Positions 22,089 to 30,402 of a stretch of 64,000 bases of DNA are shown here, in pieces. Origin of the DNA: Luteimonas saliphila (GTDB lineage: Bacteria > Pseudomonadota > Gammaproteobacteria > Xanthomonadales > Xanthomonadaceae); the NCBI RefSeq assembly GCF_016774335.1, contig NZ_JAETWA010000031.1:62001-126000 (forward strand), given 5' to 3'. A model generated the notes under the pieces. It was not told where the DNA came from. It worked only from the letters and a program-made list of their open reading frames with translations, and ran no database searches. The translations under genes were made by a program, and so were the position numbers. Within the stretch, counting starts at the first letter, position 1, and the number at the start of each line of letters is the position of its first letter.

Positions 22089-22857
22089 GACGCAGGGTCG
22101 CCAGCCGCAGGAACGTCTCGTGCTGGTAGCGGCTCATCCGCAGTTGCTGCCCGTTGTCCATCGTCACCACGTGGTGGCCGTTGAACCACGGATCGATCGA
22201 CCGGATCCGGTCGATGTTGACGATCGCCGAACGATGCACGCGCGCGAAGCGGCCCGGATCCAGGCGCGTGGACAGCGCCGCCATGGTCTCGCGCAGTTCG
22301 TGCACCTTGCCATGCGCGTGCAACTGCACGGTGTTGCGGTTGGCGCGGATCCAGACGATGTCCTCCACGTCCAGCAGCACCACGCGCTCGTCCTCGCGCA
22401 CCGGGATGCGGCGCAGGTAGTGGTCGCGCTGGCGCAATTCCTGCAGCGCCTGGGCGATGCGCGCGGCCTGATCGGAATCGGCGCCCCGCGCGGCGGACAA
22501 CCGCGCCTTCACCCGTCGCAGGGCGTCTGCGAACCGCTCACGGGCGAAGGGCTTGACCAGGTAGTCGACCGCATTCGCATCGAACGCGCGCACCGCGAAC
22601 TGCTCGTAGGCGGTCACGAACACGGTGGCCGGCATCCGCGCGGCGCCGATCGTCGCCACGACGTCGAGTCCGGTGATGGCGGGCATCTGGATGTCCAGGA
22701 ACACCAGGTCCGGCGAGCCGCTGCGGATCGCTTCGACCGCGGACACCCCGTCGCTGCATTCGCCTGCCAGCTCGATGTCGGCATCCTCGCGCAGCAGGCG
22801 CACGATCGCATGCCGCGCGATCGGTTCGTCGTCCACCACCAGGGCGGAGATCCTCAT
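22078..22857 (-). CDS. LytTR-family response regulator
   Basis: A 259-residue two-component regulator of the AlgR/LytR type. The receiver domain shows VVDDEPIARHAI (acidic pair), the phosphorylated Asp in LVFLDIQMP (about residue 54) and the Lys in DYLVKPFARERF. A LytTR DNA-binding domain follows from about residue 150 (IPVREDERVVLLDVEDIVWI, later RVHRSAIVN). The start overlaps the stop of its sensor kinase (ATGA), so the pair is co-translated. Target genes unknown; the group controls surface structures and virulence functions in relatives. Confidence 0.92.
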   Translation of the reverse strand: MRISALVVDDEPIARHAIVRLLREDADIELAGECSDGVSAVEAIRSGSPDLVFLDIQMPAITGLDVVATIGAARMPATVFVTAYEQFAVRAFDANAVDYLVKPFARERFADALRRVKARLSAARGADSDQAARIAQALQELRQRDHYLRRIPVREDERVVLLDVEDIVWIRANRNTVQLHAHGKVHELRETMAALSTRLDPGRFARVHRSAIVNIDRIRSIDPWFNGHHVVTMDNGQQLRMSRYQHETFLRLATLRREG

Positions 22858-23966
22858 GCCGGCGTCACTTCCGGTGCGTCCTCCAGGTCGTCGAGCGGGC
22901 GGAACGGCAGCCGGATGCGACAGGCCACGCCCTGCGGCCAGGTCGTGTCCAGGCGCACCTGCGCGGCGTCGCCGTAGAGTTCCTGCAATCGCAGGCGCGT
23001 GTTCGACAACCCGATGCCGTGCCCCGACGGCGATTCGCCGCGGCCTTCGAGCGAGCTGTTGCGGTTGCGCACTTCCAGGCAGAGGCTGTCGCCCTCGCGT
23101 CGGCTTTCGATCTCGATGCAGTCCGCACCGACGCGCTCGCCGATGCCGTGGCGGATCGCGTTCTCGACGATCGGCTGCAGGATCAGGCTGGGCACCGCGC
23201 AGTCCATCGTGTCGGGCGCGATGTAGATGCGCGTGGTCAGGCGGTCCTTGAAGCGCACGCGCTGGATGCCGAGGTAGAGGTCCAGCAGCACCAGTTCCTG
23301 GCGCAGGCTCACCTCCTGCCCGTCGTAATCCTCGAGGAACGCGCGCAGCAGCTCGCTCAGCCGCAGCAGCATGTCCTCCGCCGAGAGCACGTCCTCGGAC
23401 AGCAGGGTGGAGATCGCATGCAGCGTGTTGAACAGGAAGTGCGGCTGCAACTGCGTGCGCAGCACCCGCAGGCGCGACTGCGCCAGTTCCGCCGCCAGGT
23501 GGCTCGCTTCGAGTTCGCGCCGGCTCTGCTCGGCGCGGAAATGCAGCGCCTGGCGGATCGCCAGCAGTGCCCAGTAGGTGAGCATGCCGGTGGCGGCGTG
23601 CTTGGCTAGGAAGTGGCGGAACTGCTCGCCGAAGCCGCTGGGTTCGAACCAGGTGGATGCCAGCGCCCCCATCACCAGCGCCAGCACCGTCACGCCGAGG
23701 CTCGCGGCGGCGTGGGTCGCCAGCGCCCGCAGGCTGCGCGGGCCCTGGACCGGGTGCCGCTCGGCGATCCGGAACACCAGCGGCGCCAGTGCCGCCCAAG
23801 GGAGCCACTGGATCAGCGCCCATCGCAGGTAGGTCGGCGGTGGCCACAAGCGGCCGTCGAGCGCGTCGTGCACGACGCCCTGCACGGCGAACACGAACGC
23901 GACCAGGGTCCACAGGCCGAGGTAGCGGTAAAGGCCGATTTCGGTGCTGCCGAGGCGGACCTGCAT
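22854..23966 (-). CDS. LytS-type membrane sensor histidine kinase
   Basis: A 370-residue sensor with about four membrane segments in the first 150 residues (WTLVAFVFAVQGVVHDAL; WLPWAALAPLVF; LGVTVLALVMGALAS; LTYWALLAIRQAL). It has the His_kinase family motif LQPHFLFNTLHAI with the phosphorylated His, and an ATPase domain with PSLILQPIVENAIRHG and GHGIGLSNTRLRL. It passes phosphate to the regulator encoded four bases into its stop. ATG 23966 was chosen; an in-frame alternative lies at 24014. The ligand is not known. Confidence 0.9.
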   Translation of the reverse strand: MQVRLGSTEIGLYRYLGLWTLVAFVFAVQGVVHDALDGRLWPPPTYLRWALIQWLPWAALAPLVFRIAERHPVQGPRSLRALATHAAASLGVTVLALVMGALASTWFEPSGFGEQFRHFLAKHAATGMLTYWALLAIRQALHFRAEQSRRELEASHLAAELAQSRLRVLRTQLQPHFLFNTLHAISTLLSEDVLSAEDMLLRLSELLRAFLEDYDGQEVSLRQELVLLDLYLGIQRVRFKDRLTTRIYIAPDTMDCAVPSLILQPIVENAIRHGIGERVGADCIEIESRREGDSLCLEVRNRNSSLEGRGESPSGHGIGLSNTRLRLQELYGDAAQVRLDTTWPQGVACRIRLPFRPLDDLEDAPEVTPA

Positions 23967-24176
23967 CGCACACCTGCCGTTGGGGACGTCCGCATCGTAT
24001 GCGTATCGCCGCACATGGCAAAGCCCGGCGACACGACCGCTACGACTCGCGCACCCGTCACTACGATTCGTCCAGAACCGCTATCTCCTGCGCCCGCGAT
24101 CGCGCCTGATGCAGGCACCGGCCCGCATGCGCACCAACGCCCGCGCCGGACATGTCCCTGCATCCGGAGAAGCCCC

Positions 24177-24563
24177 ATGCCGTTCAAGCACGCCATTGCC
24201 CTGGCCGCCCTGCTCACCGCCTCCGCCGCCGAAGCGAACCCCGGACGCAGCGCCGGCCACTACTTCTCGCTGTTCAACGCCACCCACGACAGCGTGACCG
24301 CGTTGTCCGTTGCCCGGGCCCGCAGCGACGACTTCCGTCCGATCGACATCGGCAAGCCGCTGCGCGGCGGCAATACCGAGACCACCGTGTGGCTGGACAC
24401 GGCCGATCACGGCTGCGTGCAGGATCTTCGCTTCGAATTCCGGGATGGCCGCGTCCTGCTCTACCGCGACATCGATGTGTGCCGAAACCGGCAGCTGCGG
24501 CTCAGGCCGCAGGACGGCCGCGCCAGCGGACATCCCGAAGGTGGTCGCGACGTGATCCGGTAG
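24177..24563 (+). CDS. Hypothetical secreted protein
   Basis: A 128-residue protein with a short signal peptide (MPFKHAIALAALLTASAAEA) and a small mature domain with two cysteines (HGCVQDL, DVCRNRQ) likely to pair. The mature sequence (YFSLFNATHDSVTALSVARA) looks beta-rich. Family not recognised; small periplasmic proteins of this size are common in the group. ATG 24177 is preceded by CGGAGAAG. Confidence 0.65.
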   Translation: MPFKHAIALAALLTASAAEANPGRSAGHYFSLFNATHDSVTALSVARARSDDFRPIDIGKPLRGGNTETTVWLDTADHGCVQDLRFEFRDGRVLLYRDIDVCRNRQLRLRPQDGRASGHPEGGRDVIR

Positions 24564-24608
24564 CGGTCGTCGCGACGTGGCAGGGGAACCAGCGCATCCG
24601 GCGGCGCG

Positions 24609-25553
24609 TCATCCGCCGAGGCTGGTCCTCGATCCGTTTCGCGCCTGGTCTGCAATCCATTCCCATACCCGTCGCAATGCCGGTTCCGATTCGCGGCCCC
24701 GCGCAACGGCCAGGTGGAAGCGTCCGGTGTCCAGTTCCGGACCGAACGGCTGCCGCAGCAAACCGTCCCGGAGTTCCGCTTCCATCAACGTCAGGCTCAG
24801 CAGCGCCACGCCATGGCCGGCCAGCGTCGCGGCAATGGCATGCGATTCGTCCGAGAACACCAGCCCGCCCCGGCGACCCGCCAGGGCCATGCGCGGCAGG
24901 CCCACCTTGCGGAACCAGCGCGGCCACGTGCCGGGCGAGCGCGCGTGGGGCTGCCAGTCGAACCCGATCAACATTTCCGGCTTCAGATCCTCGGGACGAC
25001 GCAACTTCAGCCGTGGACTGCACATCGGCGCATAACGATCCGCCAGCAACGGCATGTCTACGAGGCCCGGCCAGTCGCCACTGCCGGCACGCACCGCGAT
25101 GTCCGCATCGCCACGCACCAGATCCACCACCTGCTCGGTCGCATGCAGTCGCAGGTCGATGTCGGGACAGGCTTCACGGAACGCGGCCACGCGCGGCAGC
25201 AACCACCGGGCGATGAAAGCGGTCGTTGCGGTCAGTGTCACCGTATTGGCCGGGTGCGGCGTTCGCGCGCGACGCACTGCGTCCTCGATCAGGTCGAAAC
25301 CGTCCTGCAACGCGGCCGCCAGGCGCTTGCCTTCCGATGTCAGTGCGACCCGGCGCGTGAGACGCATGAACAGGGGATAGCCCAACGCCTCTTCGAGCGC
25401 CCGAACCTGATGGCTGATCGCGGTAGGCGTGACCGACAGTTCCTGCGCGGCATCGCGGAAGCTGCCGTGCGCCGCGGCGGCTTCGAAAGCGCGCAATGCC
25501 ACCAGCGGAGGCAAACGCCTGGGTTGCCTGACAGATGCTCCTGATTCACTCAT
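24609..25553 (-). CDS. LysR-family transcriptional regulator (GcvA-like)
   Basis: A 314-residue regulator. N-terminal helix-turn-helix FEAAAAHGSFRDAAQELSVT with ISHQVRALEEALGYPLF places it in the GcvA/AmpR-like branch. The effector-binding domain follows from about residue 95 (TLTATTAFIARWLLPRVAAF, later AIAATLAGHGVALL). It is divergent from the RidA gene across a 116-base gap that contains two palindromes, which is the classical LysR-target arrangement. It probably controls that gene. Start ATG 25553; GTG-type starts up to 25601 are less likely. Confidence 0.92.
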   Translation of the reverse strand: MSESGASVRQPRRLPPLVALRAFEAAAAHGSFRDAAQELSVTPTAISHQVRALEEALGYPLFMRLTRRVALTSEGKRLAAALQDGFDLIEDAVRRARTPHPANTVTLTATTAFIARWLLPRVAAFREACPDIDLRLHATEQVVDLVRGDADIAVRAGSGDWPGLVDMPLLADRYAPMCSPRLKLRRPEDLKPEMLIGFDWQPHARSPGTWPRWFRKVGLPRMALAGRRGGLVFSDESHAIAATLAGHGVALLSLTLMEAELRDGLLRQPFGPELDTGRFHLAVARGRESEPALRRVWEWIADQARNGSRTSLGG

Positions 25554-25555
25554 AC

Positions 25556-25612
25556 GGACAGAAATTTTCGTTTGTCCAGCAGATATGGCGCCGAATAGCA
25601 TGCCATGGCATG
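25556..25612. promoter_or_regulatory. Two palindromes in the LysR-RidA divergent region
   Basis: Bases 25556-25577 form the AT-rich inverted repeat GGACA-(12)-TGTCC, and 25599-25612 is the perfect palindrome CATGCCATGGCATG. LysR proteins bind dyads of this kind between divergent genes, so these are the likely operators for both genes. Confidence 0.55.
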
Positions 25613-25669
25613 ACCCCGCTCCGTCGCAATTGCTGAGTCTGTCTCATCCATCCTCCAAGGAGAAAGCGC

Positions 25670-26155
25670 ATGTCCCTGCTCCAGCTGATCAATCCCCCCG
25701 GGCTCTACGACCCGGAACCCAACGGCTACTCCCACGTCGCGATCGTGGCACCCGGCTCGCGTCTGGTCCTGGCCTCGGGCCAGGGCGGCGAGGATGCCGA
25801 CGGCGCGCTGGCGGCGGACTTCGCCGCGCAGGTACGCCAGGCGGTCGACAACATGGTCGTGGCCCTGGCGGCCGCCGGTGCCGGACCACGCGACGTGGCG
25901 CGCCTGCAGGTGCTGGTCGTCGATCACGACATGGGGAAGCTCGAGACCTTCGGCCGCGAGTTGTCGCGCCTCTGGGGCGATGCGCGCAAGCCGGCGTGCA
26001 CGCTGGTGCCGGTGTCGCGCCTGGCGCTCGACGGCATGCTGTTCGAAATCGAGGCGACGGCGGTCGTTGCCCGATGCGCCCGTCGATCCAGCCCAACCAG
26101 GTCGTCGCGTTCAACCGACGAGTTGCGCGCATCGCCGGCGGGTGATCCGACCTAG
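25670..26155 (+). CDS. RidA-like (YjgF/YER057c/UK114) family protein
   Basis: A 161-residue cytosolic protein with RidA-like features: HVAIVAPGSRLVLASGQGGE, the DNMVVALAAAGAGPRDVARL helix and TLVPVSRLALDGMLFEIEAT. The arginine expected for imine deamination in classical RidA is replaced by the VSRLAL context, so the activity is unproven. The last 25 residues or so (from CARRSSPTR) have no family character and may be an accidental extension. AAGGAG precedes the ATG at 25670. It is probably the target of the divergent LysR. Confidence 0.82.
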   Translation: MSLLQLINPPGLYDPEPNGYSHVAIVAPGSRLVLASGQGGEDADGALAADFAAQVRQAVDNMVVALAAAGAGPRDVARLQVLVVDHDMGKLETFGRELSRLWGDARKPACTLVPVSRLALDGMLFEIEATAVVARCARRSSPTRSSRSTDELRASPAGDPT

Positions 26156-26260
26156 ACTCGGGAGTGTCGTCGAGCTGCGTTCGGATTCATCGGGGAAGGA
26201 CCCGGCAGGCGGCGTACGCATCGCTTTTCTGCCATGTCCCCCGTGTCGCAGGAGCTGCAC

Positions 26261-26634
26261 ATGTTCCAGCCCGATGGCGTCCGGCCAACCACATGGCCAC
26301 CGCAAGTCTCGCCGGCGACACAGGATCCGACACCCGAGGCGCTCGCCGCGCCAGAGCCGGCCTCCGTGTCGGTCCCGGTCTCGCCTGAAGCGCACCAGGT
26401 CGTCCAGGCCGCGCGGGCCTACCGGCAGGCGCAGGGCAACCTGGCCGACTTCCAGAACACCTGGTCCGCCCAGCGGATCCGCAACGATCCGGATCTGCAG
26501 CAGATGCATGCAGGTTACCGCCAGCAGGTCACCCGCGAGCACGACGCGTTGCGCTGCGCAACGACATCGTCGCCCAGTTCGAGGCCACCACGCTGCGCGA
26601 GATGCTCGAGGAGTTCTGGAAGGACATCAACTGA
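26261..26634 (+). pseudogene. Small helical protein gene broken by a frameshift
   Basis: From ATG 26261 (AGGAG six bases before) the frame reads about 96 residues, including SPEAHQVVQAARAYRQAQGN and QQVTREHDALRC, then becomes low-quality sequence. Removing one base's effect near 26552-26555 restores ALRNDIVAQFEATTLREMLE and ends in TGA at 26634. Without repair the frame runs on to 28216 as shadow. The protein would be about 124 residues, mostly helical. No family was recognised. The shift may be a true mutation or a sequence error. Confidence 0.55.
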
Positions 26635-26764
26635 GCGTGCCGCGCCGCGGGTCCCGGGTTGGCCGCACGGCGGCGGGGGATGCGGCACAAGGCGTCGAGG
26701 AGGGACCGCCTCGGCGGCATCGGCCCCGCAATCGTCTGCCGGCATGCGCGGCCCACGGCAATCC

Positions 26765-27439
26765 TCAGCGCTGCTCCGGCGCCCTGAACACCACCTCGCC
26801 ATCCGCGTCGAGGATCTCGATATACGCATCGCCGCCTCTGGTGACGCGGAGACGGATGCGTTCGTTGGCCGCGGTGTCGGTGAGCAGCACTTCCGCGTCC
26901 TGTCCCGGGTTCTGCAACCGGATGCGCGAGCGATCGGTCTCCCACACCGTGGCCGGGTCGGCGTCGGCGGACGGCGGGTCCTGGATCATCCATGCGGAGA
27001 ACGCGGAACCGTCGCTGCCGATGCGACGGTAGATGCCGGTCGCCTCCGTGGTGACCGGAGCCATGTCGTAGTCGAACAGCAGCGCGGACAGCTTGCCCTT
27101 CGCATCCTCCGCGATCGCCAGGCCGCCCGCTTCGGACCCGTCCCTGGACAGGAGCACGAGGCCCGCCGGCGCGACCTTGCGATTGCCGGGATCGGACTCT
27201 GTTCCCTGCTTCATCGGTCCGGGGAAGCGAGCGCTACCGGCGATGACCAGGCGCGGGGTGCCATCGGGTTCGCGTACGTTGATGCGCTCCACGTCGAGCG
27301 TGCCGAAGCGGGCATCGGCCGGGCGATCCACGGCCCCGGCGAGCAACAGGGCCGCGACACAGGCCACGCAGAGCAGAGCGACCGCCCGCAGCCTGCGGAC
27401 CTCGCGTTCCAGTGTCGCGATCCGATCCTGGAGATGCAT
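26765..27439 (-). CDS. Membrane-anchored hypothetical protein
   Basis: A 224-residue protein: a short charged coiled start (MHLQDRIATLEREVRRLRA), one membrane segment (VALLCVACVAALLLAGAV) and a soluble part of about 170 residues, probably periplasmic. The soluble part is built of beta-like pieces containing repeated RLVIAGSARF / GLVLLSRDG / IRLRVTRGGD patterns. Family not recognised. Start ATG 27439; no operon partner (the hexosaminidase stop lies 74 bases upstream on the same strand). Confidence 0.7.
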   Translation of the reverse strand: MHLQDRIATLEREVRRLRAVALLCVACVAALLLAGAVDRPADARFGTLDVERINVREPDGTPRLVIAGSARFPGPMKQGTESDPGNRKVAPAGLVLLSRDGSEAGGLAIAEDAKGKLSALLFDYDMAPVTTEATGIYRRIGSDGSAFSAWMIQDPPSADADPATVWETDRSRIRLQNPGQDAEVLLTDTAANERIRLRVTRGGDAYIEILDADGEVVFRAPEQR

Positions 27440-27512
27440 GGCATCCTCCCTCCGCACGACGTCGCGGAATGGTCGAGCGCGCACTGTCGAACGCGCGTGA
27501 ACCTGCGTGCCG

Positions 27513-29075
27513 TCAGTCGGATGATGGTCCCGCGGGCGCCCCCTGCGGTACGGTCCGGGCACCCGCATCCGCCCAGCCCAGGTCCGGCTCGGGGTGGTAG
27601 CCGATTCCCAGCGCATCCATATGCGGTCGCAACGCGCCCATGCGTTGCCGGAACCCTTCATAGCTGCGCCGCTCCGCCGGGCTCCACGCGAGCTCCGCGG
27701 ACGCGGCGAGACGCGGCCACAGGCGATTGTCCGCGGCCGCATCGGTGTGCACCAGCTCCGTCCACAACGCCGCCTCGATGCCGATCGCGGTCCCGAACGC
27801 GGCCGGATCGAACGCGTAGAGCCGTGCCAGCGGCACGCCCTCCTCGCGACACCAGTCGTAGGTCTGCGACTGTCCGGCGTAATTGCCGTGGTCGACGTAG
27901 AAGTACGAACAGGGCGACAGGATCAGCGGGTGTCCCTCCTCGACCGCCGGGGCGATGTCGTAGTTGTCGTTCCACAACTGCAGGACGACATCGGGGCTGG
28001 TATCGGCCACCGAACCCTCCTCCCAGACGATGGGAGTGCGCCCCATCCCCTGCACCATCGCCGCCGCGCGGGCCACGAAGTCGGCGTACAGCGGATGCTC
28101 GATCTCGTCGCCGCCGATGTGGATCTCCCGCGACGGGAAGATCGCCAGCACTTCCTCAAGCACATGGCGTACGAAGGGGTAGACCACCTCGGGTTTGTCC
28201 AGGCACAGCACGCTGAAACCCACTTCCCGTCCCGAATACGGCGACAGGTTCTCCACGTCGTCGCAGGCCAGTTCGTTGTACGAGGCCAGCGCAGCCTGCA
28301 CATGCCCGGGCAGGTCGATCTCCGGCACGATCGTGATCCCGCGCGCCTGCGCATAGGCCACCAGGTGCCTCAGCTGCGCCTGCGTGTAATGGCCGCTGCG
28401 CCCGCCTTCGACCGCGCTCGCGCCACCGATCTGGGTCAACTTCGGATAGCGCCCGATCTCGATGCGCCAGCCCTGGTCGTCGGTCAGGTGCAGGTGCAGC
28501 CGGTTCAACTTGAAGAACGCCATCCGGTCGATGGTCTTTTCCAGATATCCGACAGACAGGAAGCTCCGAGCCACGTCCAGCGAGAGGCCGCGCCACGGGT
28601 ACGCCGGCGCATCGGTGATCGCGACGCGCGGCAGGCGGTAGCCGGGTTGAGGCTGCGCCGGCAGCAACTGCCGCAGGCTTTGCACCGCATGCAGCAGGCC
28701 GACATCGGTGCGGGCACTCAGCTGGACGTCGTCGGCCACCACCAGGTGATAGCCTTCCTCGCCCAGCGCCGTGTCGTCCGTCAGCTGCAACCGGATGCGC
28801 GTCGTCGCCGCGTCGTCGATGCCGATGCCCGATCCAGCAAGCGCCTCCTCCAACGCGCGCCTCGCATGCGGCGCGGCCGCATCCGACTCCAGCTTCACCG
28901 CGTCCGAAAGCCGCAACGCGCCGGGGAAGATGTCGATCGACTGCGGCACGGGGACAAGGTGCACCACGGGGCCTGTGGCCTCCGGCGCATCGGCGGCCGG
29001 CGACGAACCGCAGCCGATGGCCGCGGCGGTCGCGAGACCGAGCAGCGCGGCACCGAGCCTGGAGGGGAAGTTCAT
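27513..29075 (-). CDS. Beta-N-acetylhexosaminidase lipoprotein (GH20)
   Basis: A 520-residue glycoside hydrolase family 20 enzyme that removes terminal N-acetylglucosamine or N-acetylgalactosamine residues by substrate-assisted catalysis. The N-terminal lipobox AAIGC (signal MNFPSRLGAALLGLATA) makes it a lipoprotein. A GH20b domain covers residues 40-160. The catalytic barrel has RGLSLDVARSFLSVGYLEKT, the loop DIDLPGH-like sequence (VPEIDLPGHVQAAL) and the Asp-Glu pair HIGGDEIEHP. Substrate binding Trp residues (AALWTELVHTD) are present. It would serve in chitin or murein fragment degradation. Confidence 0.93.
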   Translation of the reverse strand: MNFPSRLGAALLGLATAAAIGCGSSPAADAPEATGPVVHLVPVPQSIDIFPGALRLSDAVKLESDAAAPHARRALEEALAGSGIGIDDAATTRIRLQLTDDTALGEEGYHLVVADDVQLSARTDVGLLHAVQSLRQLLPAQPQPGYRLPRVAITDAPAYPWRGLSLDVARSFLSVGYLEKTIDRMAFFKLNRLHLHLTDDQGWRIEIGRYPKLTQIGGASAVEGGRSGHYTQAQLRHLVAYAQARGITIVPEIDLPGHVQAALASYNELACDDVENLSPYSGREVGFSVLCLDKPEVVYPFVRHVLEEVLAIFPSREIHIGGDEIEHPLYADFVARAAAMVQGMGRTPIVWEEGSVADTSPDVVLQLWNDNYDIAPAVEEGHPLILSPCSYFYVDHGNYAGQSQTYDWCREEGVPLARLYAFDPAAFGTAIGIEAALWTELVHTDAAADNRLWPRLAASAELAWSPAERRSYEGFRQRMGALRPHMDALGIGYHPEPDLGWADAGARTVPQGAPAGPSSD

Positions 29076-29296
29076 ATCGACGCGGTATCCATGCGGAACG
29101 GGATCGGCACGATGGCGACGCAGGCAGAACCACGGTCTGCGCCAGCGACAGGCGGCAAGTCTATCCTGCTCCGCGCGCTGTCCCGGAATGGTCTGCCGGG
29201 CCGTGTCGATCGGCCTTGGAGGCGTTGCATCGTCAGCTGAGGAGACCATCGCCCGGGCGCCTGCTGGCGTACGGCCGAGGGGTCAGGTGGATGCTC

Positions 29297-30235
29297 CTAT
29301 CCCGAACCGACCTGATCCGCGTGCACCGACGGATGCGAACTCCGGCCCCGGCCCTGGTCATCCCCCATCAGGCGCGCCATGTCCGCATCCTTCTCCCGCC
29401 ACAAGCCGTTCATCCACTGCTGGAAGCGGATGCGGAAGGCGCGGTCGTTCTGGTAGTCGCCTTCCACCAGTTCCACCGGGATCGGGCGCTGGCGCACGCG
29501 CACGTGGACCGCAGGGACGCGGTTCGCCAGCAGGTCCACCATCGTCGGCCGTCCGCCGGGATAGGCGATGGTGACGTCGAGGATCGCGTGCAGGCCCTCG
29601 CCCATCGCATCGAGCACGAACGCCACGCCGCCCGACTTTGGCTTGAGCAGGTGCCGGTACGGCGAATCCTGCCTGGCGTGCTTGGCGGGGGTGAACCGCG
29701 TGCCCTCGACGAAGTTCATGATCGCCACCGGAATCTCTCGGAACTTCGCGCAGGCCCGGCGCGTGGCTTCGATGTCGCGCCTGGCCAGTTCGGGACGGCG
29801 CGCGACCTGCTTCGGCGTGTGGCGCCCCATGAACGGGAAGTCCAGCGCCCACCACGCCAGCCCCAGCAGCGGCACCCAGATCAGCTGCCGCTTCAGGAAG
29901 AAGCGCAGGAGCGGGATGCGCCGGTTGAAGACCTTCTGCAGCACCACGATGTCCACCCAGCTCTGGTGGTTGGCCAGCACCAGGTAGTGGCCATCGGCCT
30001 GCAGCGCCGCGTCCTCCTGCACATGGACGCGCGTGCGCAGGAAGCGGTCCGCCATCCAGCCGTTCACCCCGATCCAGCTTTCCGCCAGCCCAGCGAGCAA
30101 CGGATTGCCGGCCTTGCGCAGGCGATCGAACGGCAGCGCCGCCTTGACCAGCGCCACCGCCAGCAGAGGCACGACGTGCAGCACGGTGTTGGCCGCGATC
30201 AGCAGGAAAAGCAGCGCGACACGCAGTGGAAGCAT
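29297..30235 (-). CDS. Lysophospholipid acyltransferase-family protein (YihG-like)
   Basis: A 312-residue membrane acyltransferase. An N-terminal hydrophobic helix (MLPLRVALLFLLIAANTVLH) precedes the catalytic NHQSWVD (H-x4-D) motif near residue 88. The later FVEGTRFTPAKH and GGVAFVLDAMG are typical of the YihG/PlsC-like branch. It would acylate lysophosphatidic or other lysophospholipids at the inner membrane. The start is the ATG at 30235. It is divergent from the TonB receptor. Confidence 0.88.
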   Translation of the reverse strand: MLPLRVALLFLLIAANTVLHVVPLLAVALVKAALPFDRLRKAGNPLLAGLAESWIGVNGWMADRFLRTRVHVQEDAALQADGHYLVLANHQSWVDIVVLQKVFNRRIPLLRFFLKRQLIWVPLLGLAWWALDFPFMGRHTPKQVARRPELARRDIEATRRACAKFREIPVAIMNFVEGTRFTPAKHARQDSPYRHLLKPKSGGVAFVLDAMGEGLHAILDVTIAYPGGRPTMVDLLANRVPAVHVRVRQRPIPVELVEGDYQNDRAFRIRFQQWMNGLWREKDADMARLMGDDQGRGRSSHPSVHADQVGSG

Positions 30236-30402
30236 GGGGCACGAACGCGACGACGGGGTGGCCATTGTCGCGGAAATCGGGGTCGGGATCGCGCCCATCG
30301 CACCTCGGCGCCCCGGGTCCGCGAGCGCCTTGCACAGGCATGCCACTTCGAAATCGACCTGTGTCAGCGCGATCGGCGCGCGCGGCGCGATAGAGTCCGT
30401 CC

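Noticed and set aside
30236..30402. A cobalamin riboswitch before the BtuB-like receptor
   Set aside because: No B12-box-like GCCACTG pattern or conserved helices were found in the gap, so the ligand cannot be inferred from a riboswitch.
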